This document shows, piece by piece, positions 1 through 6,291 of a stretch of DNA of 15,375 nucleotides. The position numbers and the translations under genes are program-made. The stretch comes from Bacteroidota bacterium (lineage in GTDB: Bacteria; Bacteroidota; Bacteroidia; JAADEI01): positions 1 through 15,375 of the forward strand of contig WFXT01000007.1 in NCBI GenBank assembly GCA_015490475.1, written 5' to 3'. The stretch's first letter is position 1. Every line of letters begins with the position of its first letter. The notes under the pieces were generated by a model. That model did no database searches, was not told the origin of the DNA, and saw only the letters and a list, made by a program, of their open reading frames with translations.

Positions 1-626
1 CACCGTCATTGAAAGGTCGTGTTAAAGGTGGTGGTTCTCTAACAGCCCTTCCAATTATTGAGACCCAGGCCGGGGACGTGTCTGCTTACATACCAACCAA
101 TGTTATTTCCATTACTGATGGACAGATTTTCCTTGAAACAGGTTTATTCAATGCAGGGGTGAGACCAGCTATTAACGTGGGTATATCTGTTTCACGAGTT
201 GGAGGTGCAGCACAGAACAAAGCCATGAAAAAGGTGGCAGGTACGCTAAAACTTGACATGGCACAATATAGAGAACTGGAAGCATTTGCCAAATTTGGTT
301 CAGACTTGGACCCAGCAACTATGTTCATAATTGAGAAAGGAAAAAGGTTAACAGAACTCTTAAAACAGGAAGCTCATCACGTATATCCAGTAGAAGATGA
401 GATTGCAATGATATATATTGGAACCAAAGGCTTATTGATGGACTTGGAGATTGAACAGGTTAGACCGTTTGTTGCTAAGTTCCTTGAGAGAATGCATACG
501 AAACACAAAGATGTAATGGAACGCCTGGCTAAAGGGGAATTAGACGATACAATTACCAAAACCCTTGAGGAAGAAGCAAAAGAAACACTCAAGGAATTTG
601 TAAAGGATAAAGAATCCGTTTCCTAA
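1..626 (+). CDS. atpA: ATP synthase F1 subunit alpha, C-terminal part (partial at left edge)
   Basis: This is the 3' end of the alpha-subunit gene; the reading frame is open to the window edge (first full codon at position 3), so the TTG at 9 is not a real start. About 207 residues are visible of a family length near 500-520. The segment GGGSLTALPIIETQAGD followed by VSAYIPTNVISITDGQIF is the conserved end of the nucleotide-binding domain. VGISVSRVGGAAQ contains the arginine that corresponds to the catalytic arginine finger reaching into the beta-subunit site. The remaining helical C-terminal domain ends in charged Glu/Lys-rich sequence. In the F1 hexamer alpha alternates with beta; its own nucleotide sites are non-catalytic. 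atpG follows after 12 nt, the usual alpha-gamma order, and both are surely co-transcribed from a promoter outside the window. Confidence 0.97.
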   Translation, partial: PSLKGRVKGGGSLTALPIIETQAGDVSAYIPTNVISITDGQIFLETGLFNAGVRPAINVGISVSRVGGAAQNKAMKKVAGTLKLDMAQYRELEAFAKFGSDLDPATMFIIEKGKRLTELLKQEAHHVYPVEDEIAMIYIGTKGLLMDLEIEQVRPFVAKFLERMHTKHKDVMERLAKGELDDTITKTLEEEAKETLKEFVKDKESVS

Positions 627-638
627 ACGAAATTATAG

Positions 639-1535
639 ATGTCCGGAGGGAAGCTACGTGAATTAAGGCGGCGAGTTCAATCCATTAAGGATATTCAGCA
701 GACTACCCAGGCTATGAAGTTAGTTGCCGCTGCTAAATTGCGCAGGGCACAGGATGCTATTGTAAAAATGAGACCCTTTGCCAATGCTCTTAACGATATG
801 CTATCATATATATCACAAGGAGTTTCACAAGATGTTCAGTTACCATGGACAATATCTCGTCCTGTAAAAAATTATATACTCATTCATATAACTTCTCATC
901 GTGGCTTGTGCGGAGCTTATAATTCCAATCTCAATAAACGTGCTAAGCAAAGAGTAGAAGAGATTCTGAAAGCAAATCCTGAATTAAACAAGGAGAATGT
1001 AGAAATAATAGCAATAGGTAAAAAGGGTTTACAATTTTTCCAGAAGGAGGGCTATAAAACAAATGACTCTTTCTTTGATCTTGTTGAGGACCTTTCTTTT
1101 GAGCAAGCTAGAGAACTTTCTGCATACTTGCGCAATAAGTTTTTAAATGGGGAGGCAGACCTAATAGATATAGTATATGCAAAGTTTAAAAATCCGGCGG
1201 TACAGTTATATGAAGTGGAAACGTTTCTCCCTATCAAACCCGTAACATCAGAGAAAACATCCAGAGCAATTGAATTCATTTTTGAGCCGGAAGCAGACAA
1301 ACTGCTCGGTGAACTAATACCTTGGCTCCTTGACCAGCACATCTTTAGGGTCTTGCTAGATGCAAGGGCAAGTGAACATGGTGCACGGATGACTGCAATG
1401 GACAAGGCAACGGAAAACGCTTCAGAGCTATTGAGGGAATTAAGAATTCAGATGAACAAGGCACGACAGGAAAGCATTACCAGAGAACTTGCAGAATTGG
1501 TTAGCGGAGCGGCAGCACAAGAAGGAAACAATTAA
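639..1535 (+). CDS. atpG: ATP synthase F1 subunit gamma
   Basis: Gamma is the central rotating shaft of F1, coupling proton flow through Fo to ATP synthesis. The protein has 298 residues, close to the family norm of 285-295. Both conserved termini are visible: the N-terminal helix (KLRELRRRVQSIKDIQQTTQ, then AMKLVAAAKLRRAQ) and the C-terminal helix (RASEHGARMTAMDKATENAS, then LLRELRIQMNKARQESITRE). Together these form the coiled coil inside the alpha3beta3 barrel. The Rossmann-like middle domain holds HRGLCGAYN. The ATG at 639 lies 12 nt after the atpA stop and gives exactly the expected N-terminus. No Shine-Dalgarno sequence precedes it. Neither atpD nor atpC follows; the next gene is a phosphoribosyltransferase. 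An alpha-gamma end with beta-epsilon elsewhere is common in Bacteroidota. Confidence 0.97.
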   Translation: MSGGKLRELRRRVQSIKDIQQTTQAMKLVAAAKLRRAQDAIVKMRPFANALNDMLSYISQGVSQDVQLPWTISRPVKNYILIHITSHRGLCGAYNSNLNKRAKQRVEEILKANPELNKENVEIIAIGKKGLQFFQKEGYKTNDSFFDLVEDLSFEQARELSAYLRNKFLNGEADLIDIVYAKFKNPAVQLYEVETFLPIKPVTSEKTSRAIEFIFEPEADKLLGELIPWLLDQHIFRVLLDARASEHGARMTAMDKATENASELLRELRIQMNKARQESITRELAELVSGAAAQEGNN

Positions 1536-1560
1536 ACCTAGATTTCAATTTTTCTTACCT

Positions 1561-2130
1561 ATGGATGACGTCATCCGCCTTGATGATAAGACTTTCGTTC
1601 TATATAAACATTCACAAGAGATTCATAATAAAGTTCAAGAATTAGCCAATAAACTAAAGGAATTATTGCCTGCTAACACAGTGCCTGTCTTTGTGCCCAT
1701 TTTAAAAGGCGCTTTTGTTTTCGCTGCTGATTTCATTAGAGCATATAAGGGTCCATGCGAAATAGATTTCATCAAAGCAAGTTCCTATACTAAAGACAAA
1801 AGTTCAGGTGAATTAACTGTGCATGTTTCTCTGGATAACGTCAAGTGGAAAGGCAGAACGATAGTGCTCTTAGACGGTATAGTAGATACCGGCTTAACTT
1901 TAAGCAAACTCATAGAAGACATTGAACAATTTGCTGGAAGGATAGTTGTGATAACATTATTTGATAAGCATAAAGAACGAAAGCACAATGTTAATATTGA
2001 TTTAGTTGGCTTCAAAATCCCATCTCTGTTCATTGTAGGTTACGGGATGGACTATAAGGGACTTGGTAGAAATCTGCCTCACGTTTATATACATAAAGAA
2101 ACCGAAGAATGGATAGATATGCAGACATAA
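1561..2130 (+). CDS. hpt: Hypoxanthine (guanine) phosphoribosyltransferase with altered PRPP motif
   Basis: This type I phosphoribosyltransferase (189 aa) joins hypoxanthine or guanine to PRPP, giving IMP or GMP for purine salvage in the cytoplasm. Family marks are VPVFVPILKGAFVFAADFIR (residues 42-60), the flexible-loop region around SSYTKDKSSGEL, the PRPP loop IVLLDGIVDTGLTL (101-114) and the C-terminal FIVGYGMDYKGLGRNLPHVY. The start is set at the ATG at 1561, giving the expected N-terminus. A longer in-frame ORF from 1489 would overlap atpG by 47 nt and add residues foreign to the family. Odd point: the PRPP loop is normally E-D-I-(I/V)-D-T-G, whose two acidic residues contact the ribose hydroxyls of PRPP; here they read D105-G106. 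The last 22 nt overlap the next gene. The guanine versus hypoxanthine preference cannot be read from the sequence. Confidence 0.9.
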   Translation: MDDVIRLDDKTFVLYKHSQEIHNKVQELANKLKELLPANTVPVFVPILKGAFVFAADFIRAYKGPCEIDFIKASSYTKDKSSGELTVHVSLDNVKWKGRTIVLLDGIVDTGLTLSKLIEDIEQFAGRIVVITLFDKHKERKHNVNIDLVGFKIPSLFIVGYGMDYKGLGRNLPHVYIHKETEEWIDMQT

Positions 2131-3008
2131 TTCCAGACTTTGAAAGTTTCAAAGCTTGCTTATTAACTCCACAACCGCATTACATCAGGGTAAATACTCT
2201 TAAAGTAACAGAACAAGAGGTAATTTCCAAACTTGAGAAGTTAGGTTTTATTCTTCAAAAAGTCTCTTTTGCAAAATGGTTCTACGAGGTCATAGATACT
2301 CCGGGATACTCTATTACACATACGCTATACCATTGGCTTGGTTGGTTCTATGTTCAGGATATAGCACCAGGGTTGGTAAGCCCTATACTTGACCCACAGG
2401 AAGACGAACTTATATTAGACTTAGCGGCAGCCCCTGGTGGCAAAACAACTCATATAGCACAAATAATGAAAAACACAGGTACAATAATTGCCAATGAACC
2501 AGTAACAGGAAGACTTCGCTCCTTGCAGGCAAATACGCACAGAATGGGTGTACTAAACACTATTATTACACAACATAATGGTATAATGTTTCCCGATTCT
2601 GGACCTTTTGACAGAGTATTAGTTGATGTTCCCTGCTCAGGGGAAGGACGAGCCCGAGAAACTAAATCACGGCGCAAAGGCGCAGAGGAAGGATTTATTG
2701 AATCAATTAGTGGCACTCAAAAAGGACTCCTCAGAAGAGCAATTCAATTGACTAAACCGGGTGGTATTATAGTTTATTCTACGTGTACTTTTGCCCCAGA
2801 GGAAAATGAAGCAGTGGTAAACTATGCTTTACAAAATGAACCATGTGAAATAGTGCCAATAGAAATGGCAGAAAATATCCCACACTCTAAGGGACTGATA
2901 AAATGGCAAGGTATGGAATTTGACGAATCCTTGAGATATACCATTAGGATTTATCCGCATCAATTGGACAGTGGTGGAATGTATATAGCAAAACTCAGAA
3001 GACTATGA
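2109..3008 (+). CDS. NOL1/NOP2/Sun-family RNA (cytosine-5-)methyltransferase, catalytic domain only
   Basis: This S-adenosylmethionine-dependent enzyme (299 aa) makes 5-methylcytosine in rRNA or tRNA; the target cannot be told from sequence. The N-terminal part carries YIRVNTLK (25-32). The Rossmann fold has motif I DLAAAPGGKTTHIA (104-117), then the SAM-binding stretch around IIANEPVTGRLRSLQANTHR. Motif IV is DRVLVDVPCSGEG with C176, and motif VI is VYSTCTFAPEENE with the catalytic nucleophile C226. RIYPHQ is the usual late motif. Both cysteines are present, so it should be active. It lacks the C-terminal RNA-binding domain seen in RsmF-type enzymes; that function seems to be supplied by the next gene, which overlaps by 4 nt. 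The ATG at 2109 overlaps hpt by 22 nt but has no in-frame ATG alternative before residue 120, and the N-terminus fits the family. A repeat-like stretch encodes residues 187-194. Confidence 0.9.
   Translation: MDRYADIIPDFESFKACLLTPQPHYIRVNTLKVTEQEVISKLEKLGFILQKVSFAKWFYEVIDTPGYSITHTLYHWLGWFYVQDIAPGLVSPILDPQEDELILDLAAAPGGKTTHIAQIMKNTGTIIANEPVTGRLRSLQANTHRMGVLNTIITQHNGIMFPDSGPFDRVLVDVPCSGEGRARETKSRRKGAEEGFIESISGTQKGLLRRAIQLTKPGGIIVYSTCTFAPEENEAVVNYALQNEPCEIVPIEMAENIPHSKGLIKWQGMEFDESLRYTIRIYPHQLDSGGMYIAKLRRL
2668..2688. repeat. Short dispersed-repeat-like motif inside a coding gene
   Basis: The core GGCGCAAAGGCGCAGAGG consists of two near-identical 8-mers (GGCGCAAA, GGCGCAGA) followed by GG. It is far more GC-rich than the surrounding DNA. 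It resembles a type of short intergenic repeat (GGCGCAAAG-like units) that I recall from many bacterial genomes; this is memory, not a search. It is read in frame as S-R-R-K-G-A-E-E in the variable loop after motif IV of the RNA methyltransferase. Chance resemblance is possible. Confidence 0.35.
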
Positions 3009-3517
3009 GCAAAAGGTTTAAGTACAAAGGAAAGGTTATATCTCTTGATTTTTCAGACAACTGGAAAGAAATTGTAAAACAATATTTCCATGACAGGTTT
3101 GGTGTGCCTGAATCAATGTGGGACCAATATAAAGTATTTAATCGCGGTGACGAATTGTGGCTTGCCTCGTTTTCTATAGTTCCTTCCGACCTCCGAATTG
3201 TGAAAGCAGGACTCAGATTACTGAGAATCAAAGGCAATCCCAAGCCCACAACAGTAGCCCTACAATGGTTATCTCCTTACATTACTAAAAATGTCGTTAA
3301 CACCAATAAAGAAACATTGAGCAAACTGCTTCAAGGGGGAATATTACATATTTCTAATTTCCCAGAGTCCACAACAGATGGAGAAAAGGGATATGTAGCA
3401 CTAGCTTTTCAAGGACTCATAGTAGGATGCGGACATATATCATCTGGTGGAATGGTTAAGAGTCAGATACCGGCAGGCAAAGCCCGTGAGTTGCTTGAAA
3501 TTTTAGCAAGACTTTAG
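3005..3517 (+). CDS. Probable stand-alone PUA-like RNA-binding protein, partner of the upstream m5C methyltransferase
   Basis: This 170-aa soluble protein has no signal peptide or membrane segment. The C-terminal third, from about GEKGYVALAFQGLIVGCGHI to MVKSQIPAGKARELLEIL, has the pattern of PUA-like domains found at the end of RsmF-type methyltransferases: a strand pair around a Gly-rich turn, then a basic (V/L)K(S/N)xxPxGxxR segment. The middle, RFGVPESMWDQYKVFNRGDE and KPTTVALQWL, resembles regions of domains linked to archaeal-type NOL1/NOP2/Sun proteins. I infer that it binds RNA and delivers substrate to the methyltransferase. The ATG lies within the ATGA overlapping the end of that gene, so translation is probably coupled. 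The family assignment rests on pattern recognition only; it could also act independently in RNA binding. Confidence 0.6.
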   Translation: MSKRFKYKGKVISLDFSDNWKEIVKQYFHDRFGVPESMWDQYKVFNRGDELWLASFSIVPSDLRIVKAGLRLLRIKGNPKPTTVALQWLSPYITKNVVNTNKETLSKLLQGGILHISNFPESTTDGEKGYVALAFQGLIVGCGHISSGGMVKSQIPAGKARELLEILARL

Positions 3518-3521
3518 CTTT

Positions 3522-5300
3522 CTACATTTTCTCAGGAAGAGGAATTCCAAGGACATCTGAGCCATCTTTCAGAACCTGCTGAACTGCCTTGGACAACATT
3601 AGACGAGCTTTTCGGGCATCCTCATCCTCTTCTTTCACTATGGGCGTGTTGGCATAGTACCTATTAAATTCTTTTGCTAGCCTATAGAGAAAATTGGTCA
3701 AAGCAGATGGGTCATACTTCCTTCTTGCTTCCTGTAAAATTTCCCCATAAAAAGCGATTATTTTTAACAACTGCCTCTCAGATGCATTGAATTCATAACC
3801 ACCCTGAAAGTCAATGACGGTTTCTCCCGCCTTTTCCCATAGGGAAGAAATTCTTGCATGTGTGTATTGAACGAAAGGTCCTGTGTATCCTTCAAAATCA
3901 AGTGCTTCTTCTTTGCGAAAGAGTATTCGCTTTTTAGGATCAACTCGTAGCATATAGAATTTTATGGCTCCTAACGCTATTTTCTCAGCAAGGTCGTGCT
4001 TTTCCTCTTCAGAGAGGGAAGCAGTTTTAGGTGATCCTTTGATTTTTTCATAAGCCAACTGATGAAGCTCATCAAGCAAGTCATCAGCATCTATCACAGT
4101 TCCCTCTCTGGACTTCATCTTTCCTGTTGGCAGGTCAACCATTGCGTAAGAAAGGTGATAAATCTTATCAGCATACGGTCTGCCCAACTTTTTGAGAATA
4201 GCCTGCAAAACTTTAAAGTGATATTCTTGTTCTTCGGCAACAACATATATCATCAGGTCCATTTTATATCTATTCCATCTCAACTCAATGGTTCCGAGGT
4301 CCTGTGTTATATAAACACTTGTTCCATCGGAACGCAAAAGCAATTTGTGGTCAAGACCCACATCGGTCAGGTCAACCCACACCGACCCGTCTTCCTTTTT
4401 GTAAAAAATTCCCTGATCTAATCCCTCTTGAACTATTTCTTTACCCAGTTTATATGTTTCGGATTCATAGTCAATGTGGTCAAACGTAATGCCCAGCCTT
4501 TTGTAGGTAATGTCAAAGCCTTCTAGTACCCAGTCATTTAACATTCTCCATATTCTGAGGACTTCAGGGTCTCCTGCTTCCCATTTGCGTAATAATTCTC
4601 TGGCTTCCTGCATCAATGGTGCCCGTTCCATAGCTTCTTCCTTGGGAACACCCTGCCTAATCAATTCATCTACCTGTTTCTTATATTCTTTTTCAAACAT
4701 AACATAAAAATCACCTATTAGATGGTCTCCTTTCTTGCCTGCCTTCTCTGGCGTTATTCCATTCCCCCACTTTAGCCATGCAAGCATGCTTTTGCTTATA
4801 TGTATCCCACGGTCATTAATCAGGTTGACTTTAATAACATTCTTTGTTCCTGTCCTTTGTAGAAGCATAGCGGTTGCCCACCCTAAAACATTATTCCTTA
4901 CGTGACCAAGGTGTTGTGGTTTGTTCGTATTAGGTGATGAAAACTCTATAACTATTGTTTCAGTCTTTTCTGGAAAAATCGGAAAAACATCTTCTCTGCT
5001 TAAACGCCTTATAAACTCTATCCAATAAGAATCATCAAATGAGATGTTTACAAATCCTCCTTTAACTTCAATTTTCTTTACCTTATTTCCATGTTTTACT
5101 TCAATGAACTCTTTAATAGATTCCGCTACTGCTTGCGGACTATTCCTAAATACTTTAGCCAATGGGAAAGACGCTATAGTAACTTCTCCCTCAAATTCAT
5201 CTCTGGTCATCTGAACGGGAACTGGTATTGTCTGCTCAACGCCCTTCTCCTTTAAAAACTCTTCAACAATTCCTTTGATTAGAGATACTGGCGTTTCCAT
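3522..5300 (-). CDS. argS: Arginyl-tRNA synthetase
   Basis: This class I synthetase charges tRNA-Arg with arginine using ATP. At 592 aa it has the usual bacterial length. Residues 1-90 form the N-terminal additional domain that binds the tRNA D-loop. The catalytic Rossmann domain opens with SSPNTNKPQHLGHVRNN, containing the HIGH-type motif HLGH (130-133). The KMSK-like loop is MKSREG preceded by GK (about 393-400), followed by TVIDADDLLD. The C-terminal DALR anticodon-binding domain begins near YTGPFVQYTHARISSLWEKA. The ATG at 5300 gives a normal N-terminus and lies 24 nt after the arginase stop. An AGGAG about 25 nt upstream is too far away to act as a Shine-Dalgarno. It is the last gene of the minus-strand run; its stop is 4 nt from the stop of the converging plus-strand gene. 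Confidence 0.97.
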   Translation of the reverse strand: METPVSLIKGIVEEFLKEKGVEQTIPVPVQMTRDEFEGEVTIASFPLAKVFRNSPQAVAESIKEFIEVKHGNKVKKIEVKGGFVNISFDDSYWIEFIRRLSREDVFPIFPEKTETIVIEFSSPNTNKPQHLGHVRNNVLGWATAMLLQRTGTKNVIKVNLINDRGIHISKSMLAWLKWGNGITPEKAGKKGDHLIGDFYVMFEKEYKKQVDELIRQGVPKEEAMERAPLMQEARELLRKWEAGDPEVLRIWRMLNDWVLEGFDITYKRLGITFDHIDYESETYKLGKEIVQEGLDQGIFYKKEDGSVWVDLTDVGLDHKLLLRSDGTSVYITQDLGTIELRWNRYKMDLMIYVVAEEQEYHFKVLQAILKKLGRPYADKIYHLSYAMVDLPTGKMKSREGTVIDADDLLDELHQLAYEKIKGSPKTASLSEEEKHDLAEKIALGAIKFYMLRVDPKKRILFRKEEALDFEGYTGPFVQYTHARISSLWEKAGETVIDFQGGYEFNASERQLLKIIAFYGEILQEARRKYDPSALTNFLYRLAKEFNRYYANTPIVKEEDEDARKARLMLSKAVQQVLKDGSDVLGIPLPEKM

Positions 5301-5324
5301 GGCTACAATTTTATTTTAGAACTC

Positions 5325-6242
5325 CTATGACGTAAAATGTCTGCCTAAACCATTCAGGATTTCCATGATGGTCTTAATAGTCCTGCCTTGAACATCTAAC
5401 AATGGATTATATTCCGCTATTTCAAAAACCTTCACCGGCAATTGTTCAAAAACCACATCTAACAATTCAATGATAAATTCAGGTGTTAGTCCAGCAGGAA
5501 CAGGTGTTCCGGTACCGGGAACGTAAAAAGAATCCAGAGAGTCAATATCAAAACTCACATAAATGGTGTCATACCCTTCAAAGAATGTTAAAATTCTGTT
5601 TGCGATACCGTGAATATCAAGAGGATTTACCTCTTGTGCTGACACACACTCAATATCCAGTTCCTTAATAAAAGTGGCTTCTTCTTTCTCAAGACTGCGA
5701 ACACCAAGATAGAAAATGTCTTCTGGACTTAGCCTTCCCGAAAATTCCTTTATTGTATTCCATACATTAATCTCATCATCAGATAAATCTCTCCTCCTAA
5801 TATGTTTGCCATCAAGTCCAAGCATGGCTCCCACAGGCATTCCATGAGGGTTCAAGGACGGCGAAGTAAACGGCGTGTGCAGGTCAGCATGGGCATCAAT
5901 CCATAGAACTCCTATTTTTTCCCCTTGCCAGATTCTTGAAATTGCAGAAAAGATACCTGCTGCTCCACTATGGTCTCCGGAAAATATCAATACTTTATTT
6001 TGCCCAACTAGTGGTGCCCAAGCTTCACTACACTCATTAATAAAATCAAGCCAATTCTCAAGCCTTTTCAACAAGTCTTTCTCTTTTTTCTCCGTTTGCA
6101 TCACTAATTCAAGGGTGCCAAGGTCTTTATATGGCTTCACATCATTAAACCAGACGTAATTAAAAAGAGCAAATGCTCCAGCCAACGTGCCACTTGAGCG
6201 TCCACCATCTTCCCGCGCTACAATAGCCAGTTTCCACTCCAT
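5325..6242 (-). CDS. Arginase-family ureohydrolase (likely arginase)
   Basis: The ureohydrolase family hydrolyses guanidino groups using two Mn ions; arginase itself turns arginine into ornithine and urea. With the ATG at 6242 the protein has 305 aa. Metal ligands are visible in order: H91 in SGDHSGA, D116/H118/D120 in WIDAHADLHT, and D232/D234 in SFDIDSLD. PGTGTPVPAGLT and EIAEYNPLLD are also typical. The loop TSPSLNPHGMP keeps the Ser, Asn and His that arginases use to hold the amino-acid end, which favours arginase over agmatinase or formimidoylglutamase. A His replaces the usual Asn just after the DxHxD (DLHT instead of D-x-N-T), and SGDHS replaces GGDHS, so substrate is not certain. The open frame extends to 6329, inside uvrC, but those 29 residues do not fit the family. 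The 49-nt gap upstream holds a TAATTTTG box. argS follows after 24 nt. Confidence 0.85.
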   Translation of the reverse strand: MEWKLAIVAREDGGRSSGTLAGAFALFNYVWFNDVKPYKDLGTLELVMQTEKKEKDLLKRLENWLDFINECSEAWAPLVGQNKVLIFSGDHSGAAGIFSAISRIWQGEKIGVLWIDAHADLHTPFTSPSLNPHGMPVGAMLGLDGKHIRRRDLSDDEINVWNTIKEFSGRLSPEDIFYLGVRSLEKEEATFIKELDIECVSAQEVNPLDIHGIANRILTFFEGYDTIYVSFDIDSLDSFYVPGTGTPVPAGLTPEFIIELLDVVFEQLPVKVFEIAEYNPLLDVQGRTIKTIMEILNGLGRHFTS

Positions 6243-6265
6243 ATAAAAATTTAACGGTTCGTAAG

Positions 6266-6273
6266 CAAAATTA
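6266..6273 (-). promoter_or_regulatory. Candidate Bacteroidota -7 promoter box upstream of the arginase gene
   Basis: Read on the minus strand, TAATTTTG matches the Bacteroidota -7 consensus TAnnTTTG. It lies in the 49-nt gap between uvrC and the arginase gene, 23 nt before the ATG. A partial -33 element (TTTA, minus strand at 6293-6296) stands 19 nt upstream, a normal spacing, although the consensus there is TTTG. Transcription would start roughly 15-20 nt before the ATG and could drive arginase and argS separately from the upstream genes. Confidence 0.4.
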
Positions 6274-6291
6274 AGCCATAATACACATAGT

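Noticed and set aside
9..11. TTG at position 9 as a true start
   Set aside because: The frame is open to the window edge and the protein is the C-terminal part of ATP synthase alpha.
1489..1560. Longer N-terminus for the phosphoribosyltransferase starting at 1489
   Set aside because: It would overlap atpG by 47 nt and add residues that do not fit the family; ATG at 1561 gives the usual N-terminus.
3510..3535. Bidirectional terminator between the convergent genes
   Set aside because: The 4-nt gap and its flanks show no stem-loop; no hairpin with a T-run on either strand.
4062..4707. Plus-strand ORFs inside argS, and similar ORFs inside uvrC, PBP1A and the TPR gene
   Set aside because: They are antisense to clearly conserved genes, have no recognisable domains, and their composition reflects the reverse of the real coding strand.
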